A program made the translations under genes and the position numbers. A stretch of 64,000 nucleotides of DNA. Source: Cognatiluteimonas weifangensis (GTDB taxonomy: Bacteria; Pseudomonadota; Gammaproteobacteria; Xanthomonadales; Xanthomonadaceae). Where the stretch lies: NCBI RefSeq assembly GCF_003416885.1, contig NZ_QVPD01000001.1, forward strand, positions 62,001 through 126,000, given 5' to 3'. Within the stretch, counting starts at the first letter, position 1, and each line of letters begins with the position of its first letter. This document shows positions 33,768 through 45,515 of the stretch, one piece after another. Below the pieces are notes generated by a model. The model was given only the letters and a program-made list of their open reading frames with translations, made no database searches and was not told the origin of the DNA.

Positions 33768-35267
33768 ATGTCCCTGCTCGACCAGCTCGCCCCGCTCCGC
33801 GCCCGTCACGGCAAGCGCCGCACCGAGGGGCTCGACGACGCCACCGTGCTGCGCTTCGGCGCCGGCCATCCCGACCTGGCCGCCGCCATCGCCGCGGCCG
33901 CGACCGAGTACGCCAGGATCCAGGCGGACTGCGCCGACCTGCTCGACCTCGACGAGGATGCGCAGGTGCAGGCGGTGCAGGCCGGCTTCGTCAACTTCTA
34001 CCCGCAGGATGCGGTCAACCCCTACGTCGCGCTGGCCGCGCGCGGGCCGTGGATCGTCACCCTCAAGGGCGCGGTGCTGTACGACACCGGCGGCTACGGC
34101 ATGCTCGGCCTGGGTCACGCGCCTCCGGCGGTGCTGGAGGCGATGGCCAGGCCGCAGGCGCTGGCCAACATCATGACTCCGAGCCTGTCGCAGCTGCGCT
34201 TCACCCGCGCGCTGCGCAAGGAAATCGGCCATGCCCGCAAGGACGGCTGCCCGTACGCGAAGTTCATGTGCCTGAACTCCGGCTCCGAGTCGGTGTCGCT
34301 GGCCGCGCGCATCGCCGACACCAACACCAAGCTGATGACCGACCCGGGCGCGAAGTACGCCGGGCGCAAGGTCAAGCGGCTGGTGGTCAAGGGCAGCTTC
34401 CACGGCCGCACCGACCGCCCGGCGCTGTATTCGGATTCCAGCCGCAAGACCTACCTGCAGTTCCTGGCCAGCTACCGTGGCGAGGACTCGGTGATCGCGA
34501 TCGCACCCTACGACATCGACGCGCTGAAGCAGGTGTTCGCCGACGCCGAGAGCAACGGCTGGTTCATCGAGGCGATGTTCCTGGAGCCGGTGATGGGCGA
34601 AGGCGACCCGGGTCGCAGCGTGCCGGTGGCGTACTACGCCGCCGCGCGCGAGCTGACCAAGGCGCACGGGTCGCTGTTCCTGGTCGACTCGATCCAGGCC
34701 GGGCTGCGTGCCACCGGCGCCCTGTCGATCGTCGATTACCCCGGCTTCGAGGGCCAGGAAGCGCCGGACATGGAGACCTACTCCAAGGCGCTCAACGCCG
34801 GCCAGTACCCGCTGTCGGTGCTGGCCTGCAACGAGCGCGCCGCCGGCATCTACCAGCGCGGCACCTACGGCAACACCATGACCGCCAACCCGCGCGCGCT
34901 CGACGTCGCCTGCGCGGTGCTGGCGCAGCTGACCCCGGAACTGCGCGCCAACATCCGCGAACGCGGCAAGCAGGCGGTGGCCGGGCTGGAAGCGCTGAAA
35001 GCCGAACTCGGCGGCCTGATCACCAAGGTCCAGGGCACCGGCCTGCTGTTTTCCTGCGAGCTCGCTCCGCAGTTCAAGGGCTACGGCGCCGGCTCCAGCG
35101 AGGAATGGCTGCGCGAGCACGGCCTGGGCGTGATCCACGGCGGCGCCAATTCGCTGCGCTTCACCCCGCACTTCGACATGACCCAGGACGAGCTGGAACT
35201 GATGCTGGGACTGGTCAAGCGCGTGCTGCTGGAAGGTCCGCGCCAGCAGCAGTCCGCCGCCGCCTGA
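33768..35267 (+). CDS. Class III (PLP-dependent) aminotransferase, lysine- or omega-amino-acid type
   Basis: A 499-aa cytoplasmic enzyme. Cofactor-binding features include NSGSESVSLAARIAD, KGSFHGRTDRPALYSDSS, and the PLP lysine in YSKALNAGQYPLSVL. The insertions and length exceed those of simple acetylornithine aminotransferases. The substrate is unknown. Control by the adjacent divergent Lrp-type regulator suggests a role in amino-acid catabolism, for example lysine degradation; this is inference. A terminator follows. Confidence 0.82.
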   Translation: MSLLDQLAPLRARHGKRRTEGLDDATVLRFGAGHPDLAAAIAAAATEYARIQADCADLLDLDEDAQVQAVQAGFVNFYPQDAVNPYVALAARGPWIVTLKGAVLYDTGGYGMLGLGHAPPAVLEAMARPQALANIMTPSLSQLRFTRALRKEIGHARKDGCPYAKFMCLNSGSESVSLAARIADTNTKLMTDPGAKYAGRKVKRLVVKGSFHGRTDRPALYSDSSRKTYLQFLASYRGEDSVIAIAPYDIDALKQVFADAESNGWFIEAMFLEPVMGEGDPGRSVPVAYYAAARELTKAHGSLFLVDSIQAGLRATGALSIVDYPGFEGQEAPDMETYSKALNAGQYPLSVLACNERAAGIYQRGTYGNTMTANPRALDVACAVLAQLTPELRANIRERGKQAVAGLEALKAELGGLITKVQGTGLLFSCELAPQFKGYGAGSSEEWLREHGLGVIHGGANSLRFTPHFDMTQDELELMLGLVKRVLLEGPRQQQSAAA

Positions 35268-35288
35268 CGCCCGCCGCCGCAGGGCAGG

Positions 35289-35314
35289 AAAAGGCCGGGC
35301 AACCGGCCTTTTTT
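35289..35314 (+). terminator. Rho-independent terminator of the aminotransferase gene
   Basis: Stem AAAAGGCCGG/CCGGCCTTTT with loop GCAA is followed by more T residues (to 35314). It is 22 bp past the stop codon. Confidence 0.92.
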
Positions 35315-35341
35315 GGTCTTCAAATCGGGGCGCAGGCCATC

Positions 35342-35662
35342 AATAGCCTGCACTCGGGAGATCGGCTTCGGAGGGAGTCGCCGCCCGACGGGCCGGCGGT
35401 GCTGCGCTCTCCTGACGACGTCCTGTCTTTAAGCCGGGACGCAAGCGCCATTGGTGGCCTGACCTTGGGGGATCGGCTTCGGACGGAGTCGCCGCCCGGC
35501 GGGCTGGGGGTGCTGCGCCCTCCTGACGACCTCCTGTCTTTAAGTCGGGTCGTGGGCCCTCCATGGTCCACTCTCCGCACCCCCAGCCCGCCGGCCGGCG
35601 ACTTCGCGAGATTGGAGTTCCTCGCTTCGTGGGCTTTTCTACAAGCGCCAACTCACTTGCGA
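35342..35662. repeat. Dispersed repeat element, locus 2 (inverted relative of 8558-8880)
   Basis: Two units about 117 bp apart begin GATCGGCTTCGGA(G/C)GGAGTC and end near GTCTTTAAG(C/T)CGGG, followed by the linker with GGTCCACTCTCC and GCTTCGTGGGCTTTTCTACA. The order is the mirror image of locus 1, so this is an inverted copy some 27 kb away. No gene lies in 35315-35927. Confidence 0.85.
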
Positions 35663-35770
35663 GAAGCCAGTGGCCCGGCCTGTGCGGGACCGTCGGCGGC
35701 ATGGATGCCGCCGAGGAGCCTACAGGGACGTATTCACGGCGTGTCCCGCACAGGCCGGGCCACTGGCTTC
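35663..35770. repeat. Long inverted repeat: 28-nt perfect arms, repeat locus 2
   Basis: Arm 35663-35690 (starting GAAGCCAGTGGCCC) is exactly complementary to arm 35743-35770. Compared with locus 1, position 7 of the left arm is A instead of G and the partner base in the right arm is T instead of C, so pairing is preserved. The inner palindrome CGGCGGCATggATGCCGCCG is also kept. Confidence 0.88.
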
Positions 35771-35870
35771 CCCCCACGGAAGCTTCCGCACTTGAAGGGA
35801 AATCTACACGGCGAGTCCCGTACAGGCTGGGCCGCCGGCTTCCCCGCAAAGTTCCCGCACCCAGGTTTCA
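35771..35870. repeat. Tandem repeat units flanking locus 2 hairpin
   Basis: A further diverged unit of the roughly 68-72 bp repeat follows the hairpin (TCCCGTACAGGCTGGGCCGC at about 35817), with a partial unit after it. These correspond to the four-unit array at 8226-8496 in opposite orientation, here with fewer copies. Confidence 0.7.
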
Positions 35871-35927
35871 TTGCGCCGCAGGGACGATCCCGCCCCGCAG
35901 CCACGGCCTGCCTGCCCGGACCCCGGG

Positions 35928-36353
35928 TTATCGCGGAGACGGCAAGGCCGGCACGCTCCCGAGCAGTGCATCCCCGGCCAGCACGAGTCCGGCCAACGCC
36001 ATCGCCAGCAGCACCAGCCAGGTCAGGGCCGTACCCCAGAAGCGGCCGAAGGACGCGCCGGCGCTGCGCGACAGGCCGACGGCGTGCAACACCCGCGCCA
36101 GCAGCAAGGCGGCGCCGAACGCCCACAGCCACGGCGCCGCCAGCCCGCACAGTTCCAGCAGCGCCAGCAGCAGCAACGCCATCGGCACGTGCTCGATGAA
36201 GTTGCCGTGCACCCGGATCTTGCGCGCCAGCAACGCGTCGCCGCCATCGCCGAAACCGATCCGGTGGCCGTGGCGATGGCGCGAAATGCGCGCCAGCAGG
36301 ACCAGCAGCAGCAACGCGTGCAGGGCGGCGAACAGCAACGTGATCCACGGCAT
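35928..36353 (-). CDS. MAPEG family membrane protein
   Basis: A 141-aa protein from ATG 36353 with four hydrophobic segments. The family signature is RKIRVHGNFIEHVPMALLLLALLE (residues about 44-67), typical of the glutathione-metabolism-related MAPEG group (YecN-like). Members act on lipophilic electrophiles or have unknown roles in bacteria. It lies about 20 bp downstream of the TMEM43-like gene on the same strand. Confidence 0.85.
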   Translation of the reverse strand: MPWITLLFAALHALLLLVLLARISRHRHGHRIGFGDGGDALLARKIRVHGNFIEHVPMALLLLALLELCGLAAPWLWAFGAALLLARVLHAVGLSRSAGASFGRFWGTALTWLVLLAMALAGLVLAGDALLGSVPALPSPR

Positions 36354-36374
36354 GACGTTCCCCCGAAGCGGCAA

Positions 36375-37096
36375 TCAGCGACCGCGCCGGCGCACGATCG
36401 CGGCCGCCAGCAGCAACACCAGCGCGCCGCCGGCCATCCACCGCCACGGCGCGCGCGCGGGCGCCGGTGCGGGCGCAGGCGGCGTCGCGGCGACCGCGGC
36501 CGGCAGCGCGTCCTCGCGCAACTGCCAGCGCCCCTCGCGCAGCACGATCCGATCCTGCAGCGGCGGCAAGCGCAATTCGCGCCAGTGGATGCGCAGGTCG
36601 CCGACCTGCGGGGCGAGCGGATTCTCGGCGCTGCCCAGGCCGTCGCCCTGCGGCTGGAAGGTCGCGGCCAGGTTGCCGGGCAGCGCGTTGAAACTGGGGC
36701 GGAATTCGCGCCACTGCCCCAGGCGCTCGAGCACCGATGCCTCCAGCGGCCGGCCGTCGACGGTGACCTTGCGCGCCAGCCAGCGCCGGCCCTGCAGCGG
36801 GAACGGCGGATTGTCGTGACCGGGGGCGAAGCCGGCCGAGTCCAGCGACCGCTCGCTCCAGCCGCGCGCATAGCCGCGCGCGGTCGCGTACCACTGGTAC
36901 ATCGCGACCCGGCGCTCCAGGCCGAAATGGCGCGCGACCACGCCGAAGTCCGGGTCGCGCACGCTCCGCTCCGGCTGCGGCGGCGCATCCGCGCGCGGCA
37001 TGCCGGCGTCCGCTGCGGACGCCGTGTCCTGCGCCCGTGCGCTGGCCGCACAGCCGGCGCACAGCGCGAACGCCGCCGCCAGCCACCAGCCGCGCT

Positions 37097-37100
<4 letters not shown>
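36375..37100 (-). CDS. TMEM43-family (DUF1625) membrane protein
   Basis: A 241-aa protein. It has an N-terminal signal sequence with a possible lipobox ([10 protein letters not shown]), then [35 protein letters not shown] sequence followed by [25 protein letters not shown], a pattern typical of TMEM43 proteins. A C-terminal TM ([16 protein letters not shown]) ends in RRRGR. The family's function in bacteria is unknown. The gene overlaps the upstream hydrolase gene by four bases (ATGA) and precedes MAPEG. It is shorter than typical TMEM43 proteins, which have extra C-terminal TM helices. Confidence 0.68.
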
Positions 37101-37987
<887 letters not shown>

Positions 37988-38008
37988 GGGCCGATTCTAT
38001 CGCTTGCG

Positions 38009-39742
38009 CTATCGCGCCGGCGCCTGCGGCTGGACCCGGGCCGAGCCGACTGGGTTGCGCGGATCGCTGCCGCCCGACAGCGTGTTGTCGCTCCGGTCCC
38101 AGGCCACCGTCTGCAGGTTGCCCCAGGGGCCTTCGGCCGCATTCACGGTGTGGCCCATCGCCTGCAGTGCCTGCACCGTGGCGGCGTCGAGCGCGCCGGC
38201 CTCGGCGGAGATCACGTCCGGCCACCACTGGTGGTGGATGCGCGGCAGCGCGGCGACCTGCTGCGCGCCCAGTCCGGCGTCGTAACCGAGGATGCCCAGC
38301 AGCACCTCGGTGATGATGCGGCTGCCGCCGGGCGCGCCGAGCGCCGCGATCTTGTCGGGTGAGGCCATGATCGTCGGCGTCATCGAGCTGAGCATGCGCT
38401 TGCCCGGCGCCGGCGCGTTGGCGGCGAAACCCATCACCCCGAAGGCGTTGGGCGTGCCCGGCTTGAGCGCGAAGTCGTCCATCTCGTCGTTGAGCAGCAC
38501 GCCGGTCCCCGGCGCGACCAGGCCCGAGCCGTACAGCAGGTTGACCGTCTGCGTCGCCGAGACGATGTTGCCCTCGGCGTCGATGATCGAGAAGTGCGTC
38601 GTCTCCTCGTCCTCCAGCGGCGCCGGCTGCCCGGGCAGCAGCGCGCTGGGGGTGGCCTTGTCCGGGTGGATGGTGGCGCGCAAGCCGGCGGCGTAGTCGG
38701 CGCTGGTCAGGCGCGCCAGCGGCATCGTCACGAAGTCCGGATCGCCGAGGTAGATGGTGCGGTCGCGGTAGGCGCGGCGCATGGCCTCGACCAGGATGTG
38801 CACGCGATGGGCGGGATCGAGCTGTGCCAGGTCCCAGCCGGCGGCGATCTGCAGGATCTGCGCCAGCGCCACCCCGCCGGAGGACGGCGGCGGCGCGGTG
38901 GTGATGTCCCAGTCGCGGTATCTGAAGCGCAGCGGTTCGCGCGTGCGCACCCGATAGGCGGCCAGTTCCGCCGCGGTCCACCGGCCGCCCTCGGCGTTGA
39001 CCGCGGCGACGAGCCGATCGGCCACGTCGCCGCGATAGAAGCCGTCGAACCCGCGCTCGGCGAGCAGTTCCAGGGTGCGTGCCAGGTCGGGTTGGCGCAG
39101 CGTCTCGCCGACCTGCGGCGGATCGCCGTCGGCCAGGAACACCGCGCGCGTGCCGGGATAGCGCTCCATCACCGTGCGCCGCGCGGCGTACCCCTTCTCC
39201 AGTCGCGCATACACAGGGAAACCTTCGCGCGCGATGCGGATCGCCGGCGCCAGCGTGCGGCGCAGCGGCAGCCGGCCGTAGTGCCCGGCCAGTTCCACCA
39301 GCGCCGCCGGCAAGCCGGGGATGCCGGCCGACCAGGGGCCGTTCTGCGCGCGATCGGGATCGAGGTCACCGTCGCGATCGAGGTAGGCGGCCGGCGTCGC
39401 CGCTTCCGGCGCGGTCTCGCGCGCATCCAGGAACACGTCCTTGCCCGACTGCGCGTCGTGCAGCAGGAAGAAGCCGCCACCGCCCAAGCCCGAGCTGATC
39501 GGTTCCACCACCGACAGCACCGCCGACACCGTGACCGCGGCATCGAAGGCATTGCCGCCGGCGCGCAGGGTGGCCAGGCCGGCGTCGGTGGCCAGTGCAT
39601 GGCCACTGGCGATCGCCGCGCCGGGCGGATGCGTGGCCGGGGCGGCGTGTTGCCGTTGCGCCGCCAGCCCCGGCGCGAACGCCAGCAGCAGCAATGCCAG
39701 GCCCCAGCTCGCGTTGCGGTGGCTCCCGCAGCGGGTCTTCAT
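38009..39742 (-). CDS. ggt: Gamma-glutamyltransferase (glutathione hydrolase)
   Basis: A 577-aa proenzyme from ATG 39742 with a Sec signal peptide (LALLLLAFAPGLAA). Large-subunit motifs include SGLGGGGFFL and APPPSSGGVAL. The autoprocessing threonine lies in EDEETTHFSIID (near residue 382), where the chain is cut into two subunits; GTGVLLNDEMDDF and APGGSRI lie in the small subunit. It cleaves gamma-glutamyl bonds of glutathione in the periplasm. Confidence 0.94.
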   Translation of the reverse strand: MKTRCGSHRNASWGLALLLLAFAPGLAAQRQHAAPATHPPGAAIASGHALATDAGLATLRAGGNAFDAAVTVSAVLSVVEPISSGLGGGGFFLLHDAQSGKDVFLDARETAPEAATPAAYLDRDGDLDPDRAQNGPWSAGIPGLPAALVELAGHYGRLPLRRTLAPAIRIAREGFPVYARLEKGYAARRTVMERYPGTRAVFLADGDPPQVGETLRQPDLARTLELLAERGFDGFYRGDVADRLVAAVNAEGGRWTAAELAAYRVRTREPLRFRYRDWDITTAPPPSSGGVALAQILQIAAGWDLAQLDPAHRVHILVEAMRRAYRDRTIYLGDPDFVTMPLARLTSADYAAGLRATIHPDKATPSALLPGQPAPLEDEETTHFSIIDAEGNIVSATQTVNLLYGSGLVAPGTGVLLNDEMDDFALKPGTPNAFGVMGFAANAPAPGKRMLSSMTPTIMASPDKIAALGAPGGSRIITEVLLGILGYDAGLGAQQVAALPRIHHQWWPDVISAEAGALDAATVQALQAMGHTVNAAEGPWGNLQTVAWDRSDNTLSGGSDPRNPVGSARVQPQAPAR

Positions 39743-39908
39743 GCCCCGCCCACGGATGGGAAGGTCACGGTTCGGGTGATTTTCAACGCCATGCCGACAC
39801 GATACCGCGACGCGGCCGCCGTTGCCCGCGGCGGCGGGCCGGCGACGACGGGGAAGGCGTGCCCGCGGCTCCCCGCGGACACGCACGCAAGCCCGGGTCA
39901 GGCGCAGG

Positions 39909-40403
39909 TCACTGCTTGCTGGTATCGATGAACACGTAATCGACGCCGGCCGGGGCGAGCGCGGCCTTGACTCGCTCGTTGTCGGCGGGCTGGCCGATGA
40001 ACAGCACGCGCACGTTCTTCATCGAATCGGCCGGCACTCCGTCGAACGCGGCGATCACCAGGTCGGCCATCTTCGCCGAGGCCGGCGAGCCGTAGGCCAG
40101 CAGGTTGCCGGCGATGATGCCGCGGGCAACGTCGGCTTGCGCCTTTTCCAGCAGGCGGTCGTACTGGTCCTGGAAGTCCGGCGTGGCCTCGCCCGGCAGC
40201 CAGTACACGTAGGGCTGGTTGGCGATGCCGGCCATGTTGCGCGGCACGACGTCGTTGAGATAGTCCACCCAGGCCTGGCGGTCGTCGGTGGTCGGCGCGC
40301 TCATCGGCGCCTTGACCGCGGCTTGCGGCGCCTCGGCCTTCTTGCATGCCGCGAACGGCAACACCAGCAAGGCGATCAGGATCAAGCGGGTCATGGTTTT
40401 CAT
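39909..40403 (-). CDS. Small predicted lipoprotein (164 aa)
   Basis: ATG 40403 has a strong GGGGGAGA ribosome site. The signal peptide ends in a lipobox (LVLPFAAC), so the mature protein is lipid-anchored. The rest is an alpha/beta domain (DRQAWVDYLNDVVPRNMAG, then NVRVLFIGQPADNERVKAAL, YVFIDTSKQ). I do not recognise the family. It lies between ggt and coaD on the same strand. Confidence 0.75.
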   Translation of the reverse strand: MKTMTRLILIALLVLPFAACKKAEAPQAAVKAPMSAPTTDDRQAWVDYLNDVVPRNMAGIANQPYVYWLPGEATPDFQDQYDRLLEKAQADVARGIIAGNLLAYGSPASAKMADLVIAAFDGVPADSMKNVRVLFIGQPADNERVKAALAPAGVDYVFIDTSKQ

Positions 40404-40425
40404 ACGTCTCCCCCAAGGAGTCGAG

Positions 40426-41583
<1,158 letters not shown>

Positions 41584-41619
41584 CTACCATGCGCGCCATT
41601 CTGCGCGATGGTCCCCACG

Positions 41620-42825
41620 ATGGTGAGTTTTTTCCGCCGCAAGAAGACCGGCGCGGCGGCACCCGCCGCGGACGCGGCCGGCGACGACCGCGGACGCAAG
41701 GACGGTCCCGGCTATTCGATCGAGGAACTCGCGGCCGTTTTTCCCGCCGCCGCAGAGCCGACGCCGGGCGCTGCCGCCGGTCCGCCCCCCGCGCTTGAGG
41801 CCGCCGACCCCGGCGCCGGCAACCGCACGCACGATGCCGCGCCGGCCACGGACGCGCCCCGCGAGAGCGCCGGCGCTGCGCACGGCCCGGCGGCGCCGGC
41901 CACGCCCGGCCCCACGGGCTGGCGCGAGCGCCTGCGCGGCAGCGGCTTCGCGCGCAGCCTCGGCGGCCTGTTCTCGCGCCATCCGAAGCTCGACGAGGCC
42001 CTGCTCGAGGAGATCGAGACCGCGCTGCTGACTGCCGACGTCGGCGTCGGCGCGACTTCGCAGCTGGTCGAGGGCCTGCGCAAGCGCATGCAGGCGCGCG
42101 AGTTCGCCGATTCCGCCGCGCTGCTGGCGGCCTTGCGCGCGGACCTGGTCGCGCTGCTGGCACCGGTCGCGGTGCCGCTGCGGATCGATCCGGCGGCCAG
42201 ACCTTTCGTGCTGCTCGCGGTCGGCGTCAACGGCGTCGGCAAGACCACCACCATCGGCAAGCTGGCGCGTCGCTTCAAGGACGAAGGCCGCTCGCTGATG
42301 CTGGCCGCCGGCGACACCTTCCGCGCCGCCGCGGTTGCGCAGTTGCAGGCCTGGGGCGAGCGCAACGGCGTGCCGGTGATCGCCCAGGGACAGAATGCCG
42401 ACGCCGCCTCGGTCGCCTTCGACGCCTTGCAGGCGGCGCAGGCGCGCGGCGTCGAGGTGCTGATCGCCGACACCGCCGGTCGCCTGCACACGCAGCAGGG
42501 GCTGATGGCCGAACTGGGCAAGATCCGCCGCGTGCTCGGCAAGCTCGACCCGGCCGCACCGCACGAAGTGCTGATGGTGATCGACGGCACCACCGGCCAG
42601 AACGCGCTGTCGCAGCTGCGCCAGTTCCACGCCGCGGTCGGCGTCACCGGGCTGGTCGTCACCAAGCTCGACGGCACCGCCAAGGGCGGCGTGGTGTTCG
42701 CGCTGGCACGCGAGTTCGGCATCCCGATCCGCTACGCCGGCATCGGCGAGCGCCCGGAGGATCTGCGCGTATTCGATGCGCAGGCCTTCGTCGACGCGCT
42801 GCTGCCCGAGTCGCTCGGCGGCTGA
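41620..42825 (+). CDS. ftsY: Signal recognition particle receptor FtsY
   Basis: The 401-aa protein starts at ATG 41620 (MVSFFRRKK); ATG 41608 is a possible alternative. An acidic/Ala-Pro-rich A domain (about 10-100) precedes the helical N domain (about 110-190) and the GTPase G domain: GVNGVGKTT (202-210), DTAGR (284-288) and TKLDGTAKGG. It receives ribosome-nascent chain-SRP complexes at the inner membrane for SecYEG. Divergence from rsmD is standard. Confidence 0.97.
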   Translation: MVSFFRRKKTGAAAPAADAAGDDRGRKDGPGYSIEELAAVFPAAAEPTPGAAAGPPPALEAADPGAGNRTHDAAPATDAPRESAGAAHGPAAPATPGPTGWRERLRGSGFARSLGGLFSRHPKLDEALLEEIETALLTADVGVGATSQLVEGLRKRMQAREFADSAALLAALRADLVALLAPVAVPLRIDPAARPFVLLAVGVNGVGKTTTIGKLARRFKDEGRSLMLAAGDTFRAAAVAQLQAWGERNGVPVIAQGQNADAASVAFDALQAAQARGVEVLIADTAGRLHTQQGLMAELGKIRRVLGKLDPAAPHEVLMVIDGTTGQNALSQLRQFHAAVGVTGLVVTKLDGTAKGGVVFALAREFGIPIRYAGIGERPEDLRVFDAQAFVDALLPESLGG

Positions 42826-42844
42826 CGCCGGGCCCGCGCGCGGC

Positions 42845-44167
42845 ATGAGCACCGGCACCGACCCCGGTCTGCCAACGTCGCGTCGCCGCGCGCGCATTGT
42901 CCTCGGCGTCGCCCTGGCGTTGCTGACGCTGGGGCTGGCGCTGCGTTTCGCCCTGCAGCCGCAGCGCGCGACCGGGTTTCTGCTCGCGCGCGCCGGCGCT
43001 GCGCTGGGGCTGGAGATCACCGCCGCGGGCCGCGCCGAATACCGCCTGCGCGGCACGCCGCAACTGGTGCTGCGCGAGGTCGTGGTGCGCGAACCCGGCG
43101 CGGCGACGCCGCTGCTGCGCGCCGAACGCATCTTCGTGTCGCTGCCGTGGTCGACGCTGCGCGCCCGCGGCGCGGTGCTCGCCGCCACCCGGCTGGAGCT
43201 CGATGCGCCGGTGCTCGACCTGCCCGCGCTGCGGCACTGGCTGGCGACGCGGCCGCCGACGGAGAAGAAACTGCCCACGCTCAGCGCCGGCCTGCGCATC
43301 CGCGACGGCAGCCTGCGCAACGACGCTGCCGGCGGCGGTGGCTGGCGCATCGACCGCATCCAGGTCGATCTGCCGCGGCTGATCGCCGAGCGGCCGTTGC
43401 AAGCGCGCCTGCGCGGCCGCTACCTGGCGCCGCCGCTGGCAATGCCGCTGGACCTGGCGCTGGCGATCGCGCGCCCCGATGCGCTGCTGCAGGCGCGCGT
43501 CACCGGTGCCGCCATCGCCGGACGGGTTACCGTCGTGCACGGCAACGACTGGCGGTTGCCGGCCACGGTGACCTTCTCCGGCCCGCTGGTCCTCGCCGGG
43601 GACGGGCTGCGAATCGCGCCGGCACGCCTGGGCGTGGCGGCGATCTACGCCTCCGGCGCCACCCGGCTGCCGTTCGCGTTCGACACGCACGGCCCGCTGC
43701 GGTTCGAGCGGGCGACGTGGACGTTGGCGCCGGTCGCAGTGACGCTGCGTCCGCGCGGCGGGGATGCGGCCGCTGCGGTCCCGACCCTGGACGCGCGCGG
43801 CCAGCTCGTGCTGGGACAACGCCTGCAACTGCGGCTGCACGGCACGCTGGCGGACTGGCCGCGGTCCTGGCCGGCGCTGCCGCCGCCGCTGGCGCAATCG
43901 CGCGCGCCGCTGCCGCTCGCGCTCGATTACGCCGGTGCGCCGGATCTTTCGGCCGTCGTCGCGCTGCGGCTGCAACGCGACGCCACCCGTTTCGACGGCC
44001 GTTTCCGCCTGCGCGAAGTCGGTGCCTGGGCCGCGGCGGACGCGGCATCGCCGCTGCCGCCGCTGGACGGCACGCTGCGTACGCCGCGGCTCGACATCGC
44101 CGGCGCGCGCCTGGACGGCGTGGAAATCACCTTCGACGACCCCGGCGTGCCCGATGCCGGGCCGTGA
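42845..44167 (+). CDS. AsmA-family-like membrane-anchored protein
   Basis: A 440-aa protein from ATG 42845. One N-terminal TM (RARIVLGVALALLTLGLALRF) is followed by a long region of alternating beta strands rich in Leu and Arg, with AERIFVSLPWSTLRARGAVL and repeated xLDAPVLDLPAL-type segments. This is the layout of AsmA/TamB-like proteins that project into the periplasm and bridge or move lipids. Assignment is by general architecture, so moderate. It follows ftsY by 19 bp and overlaps mutY by 14 bp. Confidence 0.68.
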   Translation: MSTGTDPGLPTSRRRARIVLGVALALLTLGLALRFALQPQRATGFLLARAGAALGLEITAAGRAEYRLRGTPQLVLREVVVREPGAATPLLRAERIFVSLPWSTLRARGAVLAATRLELDAPVLDLPALRHWLATRPPTEKKLPTLSAGLRIRDGSLRNDAAGGGGWRIDRIQVDLPRLIAERPLQARLRGRYLAPPLAMPLDLALAIARPDALLQARVTGAAIAGRVTVVHGNDWRLPATVTFSGPLVLAGDGLRIAPARLGVAAIYASGATRLPFAFDTHGPLRFERATWTLAPVAVTLRPRGGDAAAAVPTLDARGQLVLGQRLQLRLHGTLADWPRSWPALPPPLAQSRAPLPLALDYAGAPDLSAVVALRLQRDATRFDGRFRLREVGAWAAADAASPLPPLDGTLRTPRLDIAGARLDGVEITFDDPGVPDAGP

Positions 44168-45236
44168 CGCAGAACCGGCCGCCGGCACTGTCGCGCCGCG
44201 GCTGCTGGCCTGGTTCGACCGTTGCGGCCGCCACGACCTGCCGTGGCAGCGGCCGCGCACGCCCTACCGCGTGTGGCTGTCGGAAATCATGCTGCAGCAG
44301 ACCCAGGTGCGGGTGGTCGTGCCCTACTTCGAGCGCTTCGTGGCCGCGCTGCCGGACATCGCCGCGCTGGCGGCGGCGCCGCTGGACACGGTGCTGGCGC
44401 TGTGGTCGGGCCTGGGCTACTACGCCCGCGCCCGCAACCTGCACGCGGCCGCGCAACGCTGCATGCAGGACCACGGCGGCGAACTGCCGCGCGACCTCGC
44501 CGCGCTGACCGCCCTGCCCGGCATCGGCCGCAGCACCGCCGGCGCGATCCTGGCGCAGGCCTGGGGTGAGCGTTTCCCGATCCTGGACGGCAACGTCAAG
44601 CGCGTGCTCGCGCGCTACCACGGCATCGCCGGCTGGCCGGGGGCACCCGCAGTCGAGAAACGCCTGTGGGCGCTCGCCGAAACGCATCTCCCCGCGCAGC
44701 GCCTGGCCGACTACACCCAGGCGCAGATGGATTTCGGCGCGACCCTGTGCACGCGTTTCGAGCCGGCCTGCGGGCAATGTCCGCTACGGGACGACTGCGT
44801 CGCCTTGCGCGAGGGCCGGATCGCCGAACTGCCGACGCCCAAACCGGGCAAGCCGCTGCCCGAGCGCAGCGTCGTGGTCGTGCTGGCGCGCGACCGCGAC
44901 GGCCGCGTGCTGCTGCAGCGGCGCCCGCCCGTCGGCGTGTGGGCGGCGCTGTGGTCGCTGCCGCAAGCCACCGATCACGCCCTGGCGCGCGCGTGGTTCG
45001 CCGCCCACCTGCGCGGCGACCACGAGGCCGGCGAGGCGCTGACCGCGATCGACCACGGCTTCACCCACTACCGCCTGCGGCTGCACCCGCTGCAGTGGCG
45101 CGCGGTGGCCCTGCGCGCACGGGTAGCGGACAATGACGACTTGCGTTGGGTCGCGCGTGCCGAACTGGCGACGCTCGGCATCCCCGCCCCGATCCGCACC
45201 CTGCTCGAGACCACATTTCCGGAGCGCAGTCCATGA
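44154..45236 (+). CDS. mutY: A/G-specific adenine glycosylase MutY
   Basis: A 360-aa enzyme from ATG 44154, overlapping the AsmA-like stop. The catalytic Glu is in [12 protein letters not shown] (E44), the helix-hairpin-helix is [13 protein letters not shown], and the catalytic Asp is in ILDGNVKRV. The [4Fe-4S] cluster cysteines follow C-X6-C-X2-C-X5-C in [17 protein letters not shown]. The C-terminal NUDIX-like domain reads oxidised G. It removes A mispaired with 8-oxoG. It overlaps yggX. Confidence 0.97.
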   Translation: MPGRDAEPAAGTVAPRLLAWFDRCGRHDLPWQRPRTPYRVWLSEIMLQQTQVRVVVPYFERFVAALPDIAALAAAPLDTVLALWSGLGYYARARNLHAAAQRCMQDHGGELPRDLAALTALPGIGRSTAGAILAQAWGERFPILDGNVKRVLARYHGIAGWPGAPAVEKRLWALAETHLPAQRLADYTQAQMDFGATLCTRFEPACGQCPLRDDCVALREGRIAELPTPKPGKPLPERSVVVVLARDRDGRVLLQRRPPVGVWAALWSLPQATDHALARAWFAAHLRGDHEAGEALTAIDHGFTHYRLRLHPLQWRAVALRARVADNDDLRWVARAELATLGIPAPIRTLLETTFPERSP

Positions 45237-45505
45237 GTCGCAGCGTCTTCTGCGAATACCAGCAACGCCAGGCCGAAGGCCTGGATTTCGTGCCCTGGCC
45301 GGGGGAACTCGGCAAGCGCGTGTTCGCGCACATCGGCAAGCCGGCCTGGGCGGCCTGGCTGGCGCACCAGACCATGCTGATCAACGAAAACCGGCTGTCG
45401 CCGCTGGATCCGGAACACCGCGCCTTCCTCGAAGGCGAGATGCAGAAGTTCCTGTTCGCCGGCGGCGCCGACAAGCCGCCCGGCTACGTGCCGCCGGCGG
45501 ACTGA
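45233..45505 (+). CDS. yggX: Probable Fe(2+)-trafficking / oxidative damage protection protein YggX
   Basis: A 90-aa protein from ATG 45233, overlapping the mutY stop by four bases. It has the family start [18 protein letters not shown] with the conserved Cys 6, then [22 protein letters not shown]. YggX protects iron-sulfur clusters, and mutY-yggX pairing is conserved, consistent with protecting the MutY cluster. Confidence 0.95.
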   Translation: MSRSVFCEYQQRQAEGLDFVPWPGELGKRVFAHIGKPAWAAWLAHQTMLINENRLSPLDPEHRAFLEGEMQKFLFAGGADKPPGYVPPAD

Positions 45506-45515
45506 CGCGCGCGGT

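Noticed and set aside
42845..44167. Naming the AsmA-like protein as general secretion protein N
   Set aside because: Size and N-terminal TM would allow it, but no other type II secretion genes are nearby and no diagnostic motif was seen.
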